A program made the position numbers and the translations under genes. Positions 1 through 13,835 of a DNA stretch of 64,000 nt are shown here, piece by piece. Numbering within the stretch: the stretch's first letter is position 1; each line of letters starts with the position of its first letter. Under the pieces are notes generated by a model, which did no database searches, was not told the DNA's origin, and saw only the letters and a program-made list of their open reading frames with translations. Source of the DNA: Zea mays (taxonomy: Eukaryota > Streptophyta > Magnoliopsida > Poales > Poaceae); NCBI RefSeq assembly GCF_902167145.1, contig NC_050100.1, forward strand, positions 201,103,974 to 201,167,973. Reading direction: 5' to 3'.

Positions 1-2550
1 AAATGGGGGTTGTGTGGCCATTGATATTCGACCAGAGGCTCATACACCTCACTACACATATGTTTCCTGGCCATAGAACACATTCTTGGATTTCTGGTGG
101 AGACCATTTCTTTGTCAAAAATCTGTAGGTGTTAGCCTTCGGTATTATTGAAAACGGTCGTTCATGGCTATTTTCGACAAAAATGGGGGTTCTGTGCCAT
201 TGATCATCGACTAGAGGCTCATACACCTCACTCCACATATGTTTCCTTGCCATAGATCACATTCTTGGATTTCTGGTGGAGACCATTTCTTGGTCAAACA
301 TCCGTAGGTGTTAGCCTCTAGTATTATTGAAAATGGTCGCTCATGGCTATTTTCATAAAAAATGGGGGTTGTGTGGCCATTTATCATCTACTAGAGGCTC
401 ATAAACCTCACCCCACATATGTTTCCTTGCCATAGATCACATTCTTGGATTTCTGGTGGAGACCATTTCTTGGTCAAAAACTCGTACGTGTTAGCCTTCG
501 GTATTATTGAAAATGGTCGTTCATGGCTATTTTTGGCAAAATGGGGGTTGTGTGGCCATTGATCATCGACCAGAGTCTCGTACACCTCACCCCACATATG
601 TTTCCTTGCCATAGATCACATTCTTGGATTTCTGGTGGAGACCATTTCTTGGTCAAAAATTCGTACGTGTTAGCCTTCTGTATTATTGAAAAGGTCGTTC
701 ATGGATATTTTCGACAAAATGGGGTTGTGTGGCTATTGATCTTCGACCAGAGGCTCGTACACCTCACCCCACATATGTTTCCTTGCCATAGATCACATTC
801 TTGGATTTCTGGTGGAGACCATTTCTTGGGCAAAAATCCGAATGTGTTAGCCTTCGGTATTATTGAAAATGGTCATTCATGGCTATTTTCGACAAAAATG
901 GGGGTTGTGTGGCCATTGATCTTCGATCAGAGGCTCATACACCCCACTACACATATGTTTCCTTGCCATAGATCACATTCTTGGATTTATGGTGGAGACC
1001 ATTTCTTGGTCAAAAATCCGTAGGTGTTAGCCGTCAGTGTCATTGAAAATGGTCGTTCATGGCTATTTTCGACAAAAAGGGGGTTGTGTGGCCATTGATC
1101 ATCAACCAGAGCTTCGTACACTTCACTCCACATATGTTTTCTTGCCATAGATCACATTCTTGAATTTCTGGTGGAGACCATTTCTTGGTCAAAAATCCGT
1201 TGGTGTTAGCCTTCGGTATTATTGAAAATGGTCGTTCATGGCATTTTCGACTAAAATGGGGGTTGTGTGGCCATTTATCATCGACCAGAGGCTCGTACAC
1301 CTCACCCCATATATGTTTCCTTGCCATAGATCACATTCTTGGATTTCTGGTGGAGACCATTTCTTGGTCAAAAATCCATACGTGTTAGCCTTCGGTATTA
1401 TTAAAAATGGTCATTCATGGTATTTTCGACAAAAATGGGGGTTGTGTGGCCATTAATCATCTACCAGAGGATCGTAAACCTCACCCCACATATGTTTCTT
1501 TGCCATAGATCACATTCTTTGATTTCTGGTGGAGACCATTTCTTGGTCAAAAATCCGAATGTGTTAGCCTTCGGTACTATTGAAAATGGTCGTTCATGGC
1601 TATTTTCGACAAAAAATGGGGGTTGTGTGGCCATTGATCATCGACCAGAGGCTCGTAAACCTCACCCCACATATGTTTCCTTGCCATAGATCACATTCTT
1701 TGATTTCTGGTGGAGACCATTTCTTGGTCAAAAACTCCGAATGTGTTAGCCTTTGGTACTATTGAAAATGGTCGTTTATGGCTATTTTCGACAAAAATGG
1801 GGGTTGTGTGGCCATTGATATTCGACTAGAGGCTCATACACCTCACTACACATATGTTTCCTAGCCATAGATCACATTCTTGTATTTATGGTGGAGACCA
1901 TTTCTTGGTCAAAAATCCATAGGTGTTAGCCTTCTGTGTCATTGAAAATGGTCGTTCATGGCTATTTTCGACAAAAATGGGGGTTGTGTGGCCATTGATC
2001 ATTGACCAGAGGCTCGTACACCTCACCCCACATATGTTTCCTTGCCATAGATCATATTCTTGGATTTCTGGTGGAGACCATTTCTTGGTCAAAAATCCGT
2101 AGGTGTTAGCCTTCGGTATTATTGAAAATGGTTGTTCATGGCTATTTTCGACAAAAAGGGGGGTTGTGTAGCCATTGATCATCGACCTGAGGCTCATACA
2201 CCTCACCCCACATATGTTTCCTTGCCATAGATCACATTCTTGGATTACTGGTGGAGACCATTTCTTGGTCAAAAATCCGTAGGCGTTAGACTTCGGTATT
2301 ATTGAAAATGGTCTTTCATGGCTATTTTCATCAAAATTGGGGGTTGTGTGGCCTTTTATCATCGACCAGAGGCTCGTACACCTCACCCTACATATGTTCC
2401 TTGCCATAGAACACATTCTTGGATTTCTGGTGGAGACCATTTCTTGGTCAAAAATTCGTACGTGTTAGCCTTCGGTATTATTGAAAATGGTCGTTCATGG
2501 CTATTTTCGACAAAATGGGGGATGTGTGGCAATTGATCATCGACTAGAGG

Positions 2551-2600
2551 CTCGTACAGCTCACCCCACATATGTTTCTGGTGGAGACCATTTCTTGGTC
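2551..2600 (-). repeat. Monomer with 28-bp internal deletion
   Basis: The usual text TATGTTTCCTTGCC...GGATTTCTGG is shortened to TATGTTTCTGGTGG at about 2,571-2,584. The missing 28 bp lie between two TTTC tetranucleotides, one of which is kept, so the deletion has 4 bp of microhomology. It shortens one monomer and locally breaks the 180-bp phase. Confidence 0.8.
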
Positions 2601-3159
2601 GAAAATCCATACGTGTTAGCCTTCGGTGTTATTGAAAATGGTCGTTGATCACTATTTTCGACAAAAATTGGCGTTGTGTGGCCATTGATCATTGGCCAGA
2701 GGCCCATACACCTCACCCCACATATGTTTCCTTCCCATAGATCAGATTTTTGGACTTATGGTGGAGACCATTTCTTGGTCAAAAATCTGTAGGTGTTAGC
2801 CTTCAGAGTCATTGAAAATGGTCGTTCATGGCTATTTTCGACAAAAATGGGGGTTGTGTGGCCATTGATCATCGACCAGAGGCTCGTACACCTCACCTCA
2901 CATATGTTTTCTTGCCATAGATCACATTCTTGGATTTATGGTGGAGACCATTTCTTGGTCAAAAATCCGTAGGTGTTAGCCTTCCGTGTCATTGAAAATG
3001 GTCGTTCATGGCTATTTTCTACAAAAATGGGGGTTGTGTGGCCATTGATCATCGACCAGAGGCTCGTACACTTTACCCCACATATGTTTTCTTGCCATTG
3101 ATCACATTCTTGGATTTCTGGTGGAGACCATTTCTTGGTCAAAAATCCGTACGTGTTAG

Positions 3160-5840
3160 CCTTCGGTATTATTGAAAATGGTCGTTGATCGCTGTTTTAG
3201 ACAAAAATGGGCGTTGTGTGGCCATTGATCATCGACCAGAGGCCGATACACCTCAACCCACATATGTTTCCTTGCCATAGATCACATTCTTGGATTTATG
3301 GTGGAGACCAATTCTTGGTCAAAAATCCGTAGGTGTTAGCCTTCAGTGTCATTGAAAATGGTCGTTCATGGCTATTTTTGACAAAAATGGGGGTTGTGTG
3401 GCCATTGATCATCGACCAGAGGCTCGTACACCTCACCCCACATATGTTTCCTTGCCATAGATCACATTTTGGATTTCTGGTGGAGAACATTTCTTGGTCA
3501 AAAATCCGTAGGTGTTAGCCTTCGGTATTATTGAAAATGGTCGTTCATGGCTATTTTCGACAAAAATGGGGGTTGTGTGGCCATTGATCATCGACCAGAG
3601 GCTCATACACCTCACCCAACGTATGTTTCCTTGCCATAGATCACATTCTTGGATTTCTGCTGGAGACCATTTCTTGGTCAAAAATCCGTAGGTGTTAGCC
3701 TTCGGTATTATTGAAAATGGTTGTTCATGGCTATTTTCATCAAAAATAGGGGTTGTGTGGCCATTTATCATCGACCAGAGGCTCGTACACCTCACCTCAC
3801 TTATGTTTACTTGCCATAGATCACATTCTTGGATTTATGGTGGAGACCATTTCTTGGTCAAAATTCCGTAGGTGTTAGCCTTCCGTGTCATTGAAAATGG
3901 TCGTTCATGGCTATTTTCGTCTAAAATGGGGGTTGTGTGGCCATTGATTATCGACCAGAGGCTCGTACACTTTACCCCACATATGTTTTCTTGCCGTTGA
4001 TCACATTCTTGGATTTCTGGTGGAGACCATTTCTTGGTCATGAATCCGTTGGTGTTAGCCTTCGGTATTATTGAAAATGGTCGTTCATTGCTATTTTCGT
4101 CTAAAATGGGGGTCGTGTGGCCATTTATCATCGACCAGAGGCTTGTACACCTCACCCCACATATGTTTCCTTGTCATAGATCACATTCTTGGATTTCTGG
4201 TGGAGACCATTTCTTGGTCAAAAATCCGTACATGTTAGCCTTCGGTATTATTGAAAATGGTCATTCATGGCGATTTTCGACAAAAATGGGGGTTGTGTGG
4301 CCATTGATCATCGACCAGAGGCTCATAAACCTCACCCCACATATGTTTCCTTGCCATAGATCACATTCTTTGATTTCTGGTGGTGACCATTTCTTGGTCA
4401 AAAATCCGAATGTGTTAGCCTTCGGTACTATTGAAAGTGGTCGTTCATGGCTATTTCGACTAAAATAAGTGTTGTGTGGCCATTGATATTCGACCAGAGG
4501 CTCATACACCTCACTACACATATGTTTCCTTGCCATAGATCACATTCTTGGATTTATGGTGGAGACCATTTCTTGGTCAAAAATCCGTGAGTGTTAACCT
4601 TCAGTGTCATTGAAAATCGTCGTTCATGGCTATTTTCGACAAAAATGGGGGTTGTGTGGCCATTGATCATCGACCAGAGACTCGTACACCTCACCCCACA
4701 TATGTTTCCTTGCCATAGATCACATTCTTGGATTTCTGGTGGAGACCATTTCTTGGGCAAAAATTTGAATGTGTTAGCCTTCAGTATTATTGAAAATGGT
4801 CATTCATGGCTATTTTCGACAAAAATGGGTGTTGTGGCCATTGATCTTCGACCAGAGGCTCATACACCTCACTACACATATGTTTCCTTGCCATAGATCA
4901 CATTCTTGGATTTATGGTGGAGACCATTTCTTGGTCAAAATTCCGTAGGTGTTAGCCTTCAGTGTCATTGAAAATGGTCGTTCATGGCTATTTTCGACAA
5001 AAATGGGGGTTGTGTGGCCATTGATCATCGACCAGAGGCTCGTACACCTCACCCCACATATGTTTCCTTGCCATAGATCACATTCTCGGATTTCTGGTGG
5101 AGACCATTTTTTTGGTCAAAAATCCATACGTGTTAGCCTTCGGTATTATTGAAAATGGTCGTTGATCGCTATTTTCGACAAAAATGGGCGTTGTGTGGCC
5201 ATTGATCATCGGCCAGAGGCCCATACACCTAACCCCACATATGTTTCCTTGCCATAGATCACATTCTTGGATTTATGGTGGAGACCATTTCTTGGTAAAA
5301 AATCCGTAGGTGTTAGCCTTCAGTGTCATTGAAAATGGTCGTTCATGGCTATTTTCGACAAAAATGGGGGTTGTGTGGCCATTGATCATCGACCAGAGGC
5401 TCATACACCTCACCCCACATATGTTTCCTTGCCATAGATCACATTTTGGATTTCTGGTGGAGAACATTTCTTGGTCAAAAATTCGTAGGTGTTAGCCTTC
5501 GGTATTATTGAAAATGGTCGTTCATCGCTATTTTCGACAAAAATGGGGGTTGTGTGGCCATTGATCATCGACCAGAGGCTCATACACCTCACCCCACGTA
5601 TGTTTCCTTGCCATAGATCACATTCTTGGATTTCTGGTGGAGACCATTTCTTGGTCAAAAATCCGTAGGTGTTAGCCTTCGGTATTATTGAAAATGGTCG
5701 TTCATGGCTATTTTCATAAAAAATGGGGGTTGTGTGGCCATTTATTATCGACCAGAGGCTCGTACACTTTACCCCACATATGTTTTCTTGCCATTGATCA
5801 CATTCTTGGATTTCTGGTGGAGACCATTTCTTGGTCAAGA
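3160..5840 (-). repeat. Tandem duplication, period 1,977 bp (11 monomers)
   Basis: A private 2-bp-short junction ATCACATTTTGGATTTCTGG followed by GAGAACATTTC occurs at 3,461 and again at 5,438, exactly 1,977 bp apart, with matching flanks (including the unusual GTCGTTGATCGCT upstream in both). This marks two copies of an 11-monomer block in direct orientation. The outer limits are fuzzy by eye because neighbouring monomers are similar. Confidence 0.7.
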
Positions 5841-7010
5841 ATCCGTTGGTGTTAGCCTTCGGTATTATTGAAAATGGTCGTTCATGGCTATTTTCGTCTA
5901 AAATGGGGGTTGTGTGGCCATTTATCATCGACCAGAGGCTCGTACACCTCACCCCACATATGTTTCCTTGCATAGATCACATTCTCGGATTTCTGGTGGA
6001 GACCATTTCTTGGTCAAAAATCCATACGTGTTAGCCTTCTATATTATAGAAAATGGTCGTTGATCGCTATTTTCGACAAAAATGGGCGTTGTGTGGCCAT
6101 TGATCATCGACCAGAGGCCCATACACCTTACCCCACATATGTTTCCTTGCCATAGATCACATTCTTCGATTTATGGTGGAGACCATTTCTTGGTCAAAAA
6201 TACGTAGGTGTTAGCCTTCGGTATTATTGAAAATGGTCGTTCATGGCTATTTTCGACAAAAATGGGGGTTATGTGGCCATTGATCTTTGACCAGAGGCTC
6301 ATACACCTCACTACACATATGTTTCCTTGCCATAGATGACATTCTTGGATTTATGGTGGAGACCATTTCTTGGTCAAAAATCCGTAGGTGTTAGCCTTCA
6401 GTGTCATTGAAAATGGTCGTTCATGGATATTTCCGACAAAAATGGGGGTTGTGTGGCCATTGATCATCGACCAGAGGCTCATACGCTTCACCCCACATAG
6501 GTTTTCTTGCCATAGATCACATTCTTGGATTTCTGGTGGAGACCATTTCTTAGTCAAAAATCCGTTGGTGTTAGCCTTCGGTATTATTGAAAATGGTCGT
6601 TCATGGCTATTTTCGACTAAAATGGGGGTTGTGTGGCCATTTATCATCGACCAGAGGCTCGTACACCTCACCCCACATATGTTTCCTTGCCATAGATCAC
6701 ATTCTTGGATTTCTGGTGGAGACCATTTATTGGTCAAAAATCTGTACGTGTTAGCCTTCAGTATTATTGAAAATGGTCATTCATGGCAATTTTCGACAAA
6801 AATGGGGGTTGTGTGGCCATTGATCATCGACCAGAGGCTCGTAAACCTCACCCCACATATGTTTCCTTGCCATAGATCACATTCTTTGATTTCTGGTGGA
6901 GACCATTTCTTGGTCAAAAATCTGAATATTTTAGCCTTCGGTACTATTGAAAATGGTTGTTCATGGCTATTTTCGACAAAAATGGGGGTTGTGTGGCCAT
7001 TGATATTCGA

Positions 7011-8629
7011 CTAGAGGCTCGTACACCTCACCCCACATATGTTTCCTTGCCATATATCACATTCTTGGATTTCTGGTGGAGACCATTTCTTGGTCAAAAA
7101 TTCGTACGTGTTAGCCTTCGGTATTATTGAAAATGGTCGTTCATGGCTATTTTCGAGAAAATGGGGGTTGTGTGGCCATTGATCATCGACCAGAGGCTCA
7201 TACACCTCACCCCACATATGTTTCCTTGCCATAGATCACATTCTTGGATTTCTGGTGGAGACCATTTCTTGGTCAAAAATCCGTACGTGTTAGCCTTTGG
7301 TATTATTGAAAATGGTCATTCATGGCTATTTTCGACAAAAATGGGGGTTGTGTGGCCATTGATCTTCGACCAGAGGCTCATACACCTCACTACACATATG
7401 TTTCCTTGCCATAGATCAAATTCTTGGATTTATGGTGGAGAACATTTCTTGGTCAAAAATCCATAGGTGTTAGCCTTCAGTGTCATTGAAAATGGTCGTT
7501 CATGGCTATTTTCGACAAAAATGGGGGTTGTGTGGCCATTGATCATCGACCAGAGGCTCGTCCACTTCACCCCACATATGTTTTCTTGCCATAGATCACA
7601 TTCTTGGATTTCTGGTGGAGATCATTTCTTAGTCAAAAATCTGTTGGTGTTAGCCTTCGGTATTATTGAAAATGGTCGTTCATGGCTATTTTCGACTGAA
7701 ATGGGGGTTGTGTGGCCATTTATCATCGACCAGAGGCTCATACACCTCACCCCACAAATGTTTCCTTGCCATAGATCACATTCTGGGATATCTGGTGGAG
7801 ACCATTTCTTGGTAAAAAATCCGTACGTGTTAGCCTTTGGTATTATTGAAAATGGTCATTCATGGCTATTTTCGACAAAAATGGGGGTTGTGTGGCCATT
7901 GATCATCGACCAAAGGCTCGTACACCTCACCCCACATATGTTTTCTTGCCATAGATCACATTCTTTGATTTCTGGTGGAGACCATTTCTTGGTCAAAAAT
8001 CTGAATGTGTTAGCCTTCGGAACTATTGAAAATGGTCGTTCATGGCTATTTTCGATAAAAATGGGGGTTGTGTGGCCATTGATATTGGACCAGAGGCTCA
8101 TACACCTCACTACACATATGTTTCCTTGCCATAGATCACATTCTTGGATTTATGGTGGAGACCATTTCTTGGTCAAAAATCCGTAGGTGTTAGCCTTTAG
8201 TGTCATTGAAAATGGTCGTTCATGGCTATTTTCGACAAAAAATAGGGTTGTGTGGCCATTGATCGTCGACCAGAGGCTCAAACACCTCACCCCACATATG
8301 TTTCCTTGCCGTAGATCACATTCTTGGATTTCTGGTGGAAACCATTTCTTCGTCAAAAATCCGTAGGTGTTAGCCTTCGGTATTATTGAAAATGGTCGTT
8401 CATGGCTATTTTCGACAAAAATGGGGGTTGTGTGGCCATTGATCATCGACCAGAGGCTCATACACCTCACCCCACATATGTTTCCTTGCCATAGATCACA
8501 TTCTTGGAAATCTGGTGGAGACCATTTCTTGGTCAAAAATCCATAGGTGTTAGCCTCTAGTATTATTGAAAATGGTCGCTCATGGCAATTTTCATAAAAA
8601 ATGGGGGTTGTGTGGCCATTTATCATCGA
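7011..8629 (-). repeat. 1,619-bp higher-order block, copy A (9 monomers)
   Basis: The text from 7,011 to 8,629 is repeated almost base for base at 8,630-10,248. Nine monomers make up the block (9 x 180 minus 1). Private variants shared by both copies include AGATCAAATTCTTGG (7,412 and 9,031), CGACTGAAATGGGGG (7,693 and 9,312), CATATTGGACC-type variants and the shortened AAAAAATAGGGTTGTG. The left edge falls where TAGAGGCTCGT replaces the different upstream context. Confidence 0.85.
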
Positions 8630-10248
8630 CTAGAGGCTCATAAACCTCACCCCACATATGTTTCCTTGCCATAGATCACATTCTTGGATTTCTGGTGGAG
8701 ACCATTTCTTGGTCAAAAACTCGTACGTGTTAGCCTTCGGTATTATTGAAAATGGTCGTTCATGGCTATTTTCGACAAAATGGGGGTTGTGTGGCCATTG
8801 ATCATCGACCAGAGGCTCGTACACCTCACCCCACATATGTTTCCTTGCCATAGATCACATTCTTGGATTTCTGGTGGAGACCATTTCTTGGTCAAAAATC
8901 CGTACGTGTTAGCCTTTGGTATTATTGAAAATGGTCATTCATGGCTATTTTCGACAAAAATGGGGGTTGTGTGGCCATTGATCTTCGACCAGAGGCTCAT
9001 ACACCTCACTACACATATGTTTCCTTGCCATAGATCAAATTCTTGGATTTATGGTGGAGAACATTTCTTGGTCAAAAATCCATAGGTGTTAGCCTTCAGT
9101 GTCATTGAAAATGGTCGTTCATGGCTATTTTCGACAAAAATGAGGGTTGTGTGGCCATTGATCATCGACCAGAGGCTCGTCCACTTCACCCCACATATGT
9201 TTTCTTACCATAGATCACATTCTTGGATTTCTGGTGGAGATCATTTCTTAGTCAAAAATCTGTTGGTGTTAGCCTTCGGTATTATTGAAAATGGTCGTTC
9301 ATGGCTATTTTCGACTGAAATGGGGGTTGTGTGGCCATTTATCATCGACCAGAGGCTCATACACCTCACCCGACAAATGTTTCCTTGCCATAGATCACAT
9401 TCTTGGATATCTGGTGGAGACCATTTCTTGGTCAAAAATCCGTACGTGTTAGCCTTTGGTATTATTGAAAATGGTCATTCATGGCTATTTTCGACAAAAA
9501 TGGGGGTTGTGTGGCCATTGATCATCGACCAAAGGCTCGTACACCTCACCCCACATATGTTTTCTTGCCATAGATCACATTCTTTGATTTCTGGTGGAGA
9601 CCATTTCTTGGTCAAAAATCCGAATGTGTTAGCCTTCGGAACTATCGAAAATGGTCGTTCATGGCTATTTTCGACAAAAATGGGGGTTGTGTGGCCATTG
9701 ATATTGGACCAGAGGCTCATACACCTCACTACACATATGTTTCCTTGCCATAGATCACATTCTTGGATTTATGGTGGAGACCATTTCTTGGTCAAAAATC
9801 CGTAGGTGTTAGCCTTCAGTGTCATTGAAAATGGTCGTTCATGGCTATTTTCGACAAAAAATAGGGTTGTGTGGCCATTGATCGTCGACCAGAGGCTCAA
9901 ACACCTCACCCCACATATGTTTCCTTGCCATAGATCACATTCTTGGATTTTTGGTGGAGACCATTTCTTCGTCAAAAATCCGTAGGTGTTAGCCTTCGGT
10001 ATTATTGAAAATGGTCGTTCATGGCTATTTTCGACAAAAATGGGGGTTGTGTGGCCATTGATCATCGACCAGAGGCTCATACACCTCACCCCACATATGT
10101 TTCCTTGCCATAGATCACATTCTTGGAAATCTGGTGGAGACCATTTCTTGGTCAAAAATCCATAGGTGTTAGCCTCTAGTATTATTGAAAATGGTCGCTC
10201 ATGGCAATTTTCATAAAAAATGGGGGTTGTGTGGCCATTTATCATCGA
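8630..10248 (-). repeat. 1,619-bp higher-order block, copy B
   Basis: Second copy of the 9-monomer block, head-to-tail with copy A. Differences noticed are few, for example AGATCACATTCTGGGAT in A against CTTGGAT in B and CCCCACAAATG in A against CCCGACAAATG in B. The sequence after 10,248 begins like a third copy (TAGAGGCTCATAAACCTC) but diverges after about one monomer, consistent with unequal exchange that ended there. Confidence 0.85.
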
Positions 10249-12949
10249 CTAGAGGCTCATAAACCTCACCCCACATATGTTTCCTTGCCATAGATCACAT
10301 TCCTGGATTTCTGGTGGAGACCATATCTTGGTAAAAAATTCATACGTGTTAGCCTTTAGTATTATTGAAAATGATCGTTCATGGCTATTTTCGACAAAAT
10401 GGGGGTTGTGTGGCCATTGATCATCGACCAGAGGCTCGTACACCTCACCCCACATATATTTCCTTGCCATAGATCACATTCTTGGATTTCTAGTGGAGAC
10501 CATTTCTTGGGCAAAAATCCGAATGTGTTAGCCTTCGGTATTATTGAAAATTGTCATTCATGACTATTTTCGACAAAAATGGGGGTTGTGTGGCCATTGA
10601 TCTTTGACCAGAGGCTCATACATCTCACTACACATATGTTTCCTTGCCATAGATCACATTCTTGGATTTATGGTGGAGACCATTTCTTAGTCAAAAATCC
10701 GTTGGTGTTAGCCTTCGGTATTATTGAAAATGGTCGTTCATGGCTATTTTCGACTAAAATGGGGGTTGTGTGGCCATTGATCATCGACCAGAGGCTCGTA
10801 CACCTCACCCCACATATGTTTCCTTGCCATAGATCACATTCTTGGATTTCTGGTGGAGACCATTTCTTGGGCAAAAATCCGAATGTCCTTTGGTATTTTT
10901 GAAAATGGTCATTCATGGCTATTTTCGACAAAAATGGCGGTTGTGTGGCCATTGATCTTCGACCAGAGGCTCATAAACCTCACTACACATATGATTCCTT
11001 GCCATAGATCACATTCTTGGATTTATGGTGGAGACCATTTCTTGGTCAAAAATCCGTAGGTGTTAGCCTTCAGTGTCATTGAAAATGGTCGTTCATGGCT
11101 ATTTTGGACAAAAAATAGGGTTGTGTGGCCATTGATCGTCGACTAGAGGCTCATACACCTCACCCCACATATGTTTCCTTGCTGTAGATCACATTCTTGG
11201 ATTTCTAGTGGAGACCATTTCTTGGTCAAAAATTCGTAGGTGTTAGCCTTCGGTATTATTGAAAATGATCGTTCATGGCTATTTTCGACAAAAATGGGGG
11301 TTGTGTGGCCATTGATCATCGACCAGAGGCTCATACACCTCACCCCACATATGTTTCCTTGCCATAGATCACATTCTTGTATTTCTGGTGGAGACCATTT
11401 CTTGGTCAAAAATCCGTAGGTCTTAGCCTCTAGTATTATTGAAAATGGTCGCTCATGGCTATTTTCATAAAAAATGGGGGTTGTGTGGCCATTTATCATT
11501 GACTAGAGGCTCATAAACCTCACCCCACATATGTTTCCTTGCCATAGATCACATTCTTGGATTTCTGGTGGAGACCATTTCTTGGTCAAAAACTCGTACG
11601 TGTTAGCCTTCGGTATTATTGAAAATGATCGTTCATGGCTATTTTCGGCAAAATGGGGGTTGTGTGGCCATTGATCATCGACCAGAGGCTCGTACACCTC
11701 ACCCCACATATGTTTCCTTGCCATAGATCACATTCTTGGATTTCTGGTGGTGACCATTTCTTGGGCAAAAATCCGAATGTGTTAGCCTTTGGTATTTTTG
11801 AAAATGGTCATTCATGGCTATTTTCGACAAAAATGGGGGTTGTGTGGCCATTGATCTTTGACCAGAGGCTCATACACCTCACTACACATATGTTTCCTTG
11901 CCATAGATCACATTCTTGGATTTATGGTGGAGACCATTTCTTGGTCAAAAATCCGTAGGTGTTAGCCTTCAGTGTCATTGAAAATGGTCGTTCATGGCTA
12001 TTTTCGACAAAAATTAGGGTTGTGTGGCCATTGATCATCGACCAGAGGCTCATACACCTCACCCCACATATGTTTCCTTGCCGTAGATCACATTCTTGGA
12101 TCTCTGGTGGAGACCTTTTCTTGGTCAAAAATCAGTAGGTGTTAGCCTTCGGTATTATTGAAAATGGTCGTTCATGGCTATTTTCGACAAAAATGGGGGT
12201 TGTGTGGCCATTGATCATCGACCAGAGGCTCATACACCTCACCCCACATATGTTTCCTTGCCATAGATCACATTCTTGGATTTCTGGTGGAGACCATTTC
12301 TTGGTCAAAAATCCGTAGGTGTTAGCCTCTAGTATTATTGAAAATGGTCGCTCATGGCTATTTTCATAAAAAATGGGGGTTGTGTGGCCATTTATCATCG
12401 ACTAGAGGTTCATAAACCTCACCCCACATATGTTTCCTTGCCATAGATCACATTCTTGGATTTCTAGTGGAGACCATTTCTTGGTCAAAATTCCGTAGGT
12501 GTTAGCCTTCGATATTATAGAAAATGGTCGTTCATGGCTACTTTCGACAAAAATGGGGGTTGTGTGGCAATTGATCATCGACCAAAGGCTCATACACCTC
12601 ACCCACATGTGTTTCCTTGCCATAGACCACATTCTTGGATTTCTGGTGGTGACCATTTCTTGGTCAAAAATCCGTAGGTGTTAGCCTTCGGTATTATTGA
12701 AAATGGTCGTTCATGGCTATTTTTGACTAAAATGGGGGTTGTGTGGCCATTTATCATCGACCAGAGGCTCATACACCTCACCCCACATATGTTTCCTTGC
12801 CATAGATCACATTCTTGGATATCTGGTGGAGACCATTTCTTGGTCAAAAATTCGTACGTGTTAGCCTTCGGTATTATTGAAAATGGTCATTCAAGGCTAT
12901 TTTCGACAAAAATGGGGGTCATGTGGCCATTGATCATCGACCAAAGGCT

Positions 12950-12990
12950 CGTACACCTCACCCCACATTCTTTGATTTCTGGTGGAGACC
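12950..12990 (-). repeat. Monomer with diagnostic 24-bp deletion (R copy)
   Basis: CACCCCACAT is joined directly to TCTTTGATTTCTGG near 12,965, removing 24 bp (the ATATG...CCATAGATCA part of the unit). The two breakpoints share CACAT, so the deletion has 5 bp of microhomology. The same private deletion is seen in C orientation near 21,686, 27,236, 47,231 and 53,496, so this monomer is a tracer for inverted and direct copying across the window. Confidence 0.9.
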
Positions 12991-13835
12991 ATTTCTTGGT
13001 CAAAAATCCGAAGGTGTTAGCCTTCAGTGTCATTGAAAATGGTCGTTCATGGCTATTTTCGACAAAAATTAGGGTTGTGTGGCCATTGATCATCGACCAG
13101 AGGCTCGTACACCTAAACCCACATATGTTTTCTTGCTGTAGATCACATTCTTGGATTTATGGTGGAGACCATTTTTTGGTCAAAAATCCGTAGTTGTAAG
13201 CCTTTCAGTGTCATTGAAAATGGTCGTTCATGGCTATTTTCGACAAAAATTAGGGTTGTGTGGCCATTGATCATCGACCAGAGGCTCGTACACCTCACCC
13301 CACATATGTTTCCTTGCCGTAGATCACATTCTTGGGTTTCTGGTGGAGACCATTTCTTGGTCAAAAATCCGTAGGTGTTAGCCTTCGGTATTATTGAAAA
13401 TGGTCGTTCATGGCTATTTTCGACAAAAATGGGGGTTGTGTGTGGCCATTGATCATCGACCAGAGGCTCATACACCTCACCCCACATATGTTTCCTTGCC
13501 ATAGATCACATTCTTGGATTTCTGGTGGAGACCATTTCTTAGTCAAAAATCCGTAGGTGTTAGCCTCTAGTATTATTGAAAATGGTCGCTCATGGCTATT
13601 TTCATCAAAAATGGGGGTTGTGTGGCCATCTATCATCGACTAGAGGCTCGTAAACCTCACCCCACATATGTTTCCTTGTCATAGATCACATTCTTAGATT
13701 TCTGGTGGAGACCATTTCTTGGTCAAAAATTCGTACGTGTTAGCCTTCGGTATTATTGAAAATGGTCGTTGATGGCTATTTTTGGCAAAATGGGGGTTGT
13801 GTGGCCATTGATCATCGACCAGAGGCTCGTACACC

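Noticed and set aside
7380..7400. CACTACACATATG in many monomers as CACTA transposon ends
   Set aside because: This is a common monomer variant (reverse complement CATATGTGTAGTG) without further terminal repeat similarity, subterminal motifs or target duplication.
7467..9805. Two 239-codon open frames and similar ones elsewhere as candidate genes
   Set aside because: They are translations of knob180 monomers; the same 60-residue unit repeats, frames are open on both strands, starts and stops fall at random variants, and there is no promoter, intron or domain evidence.
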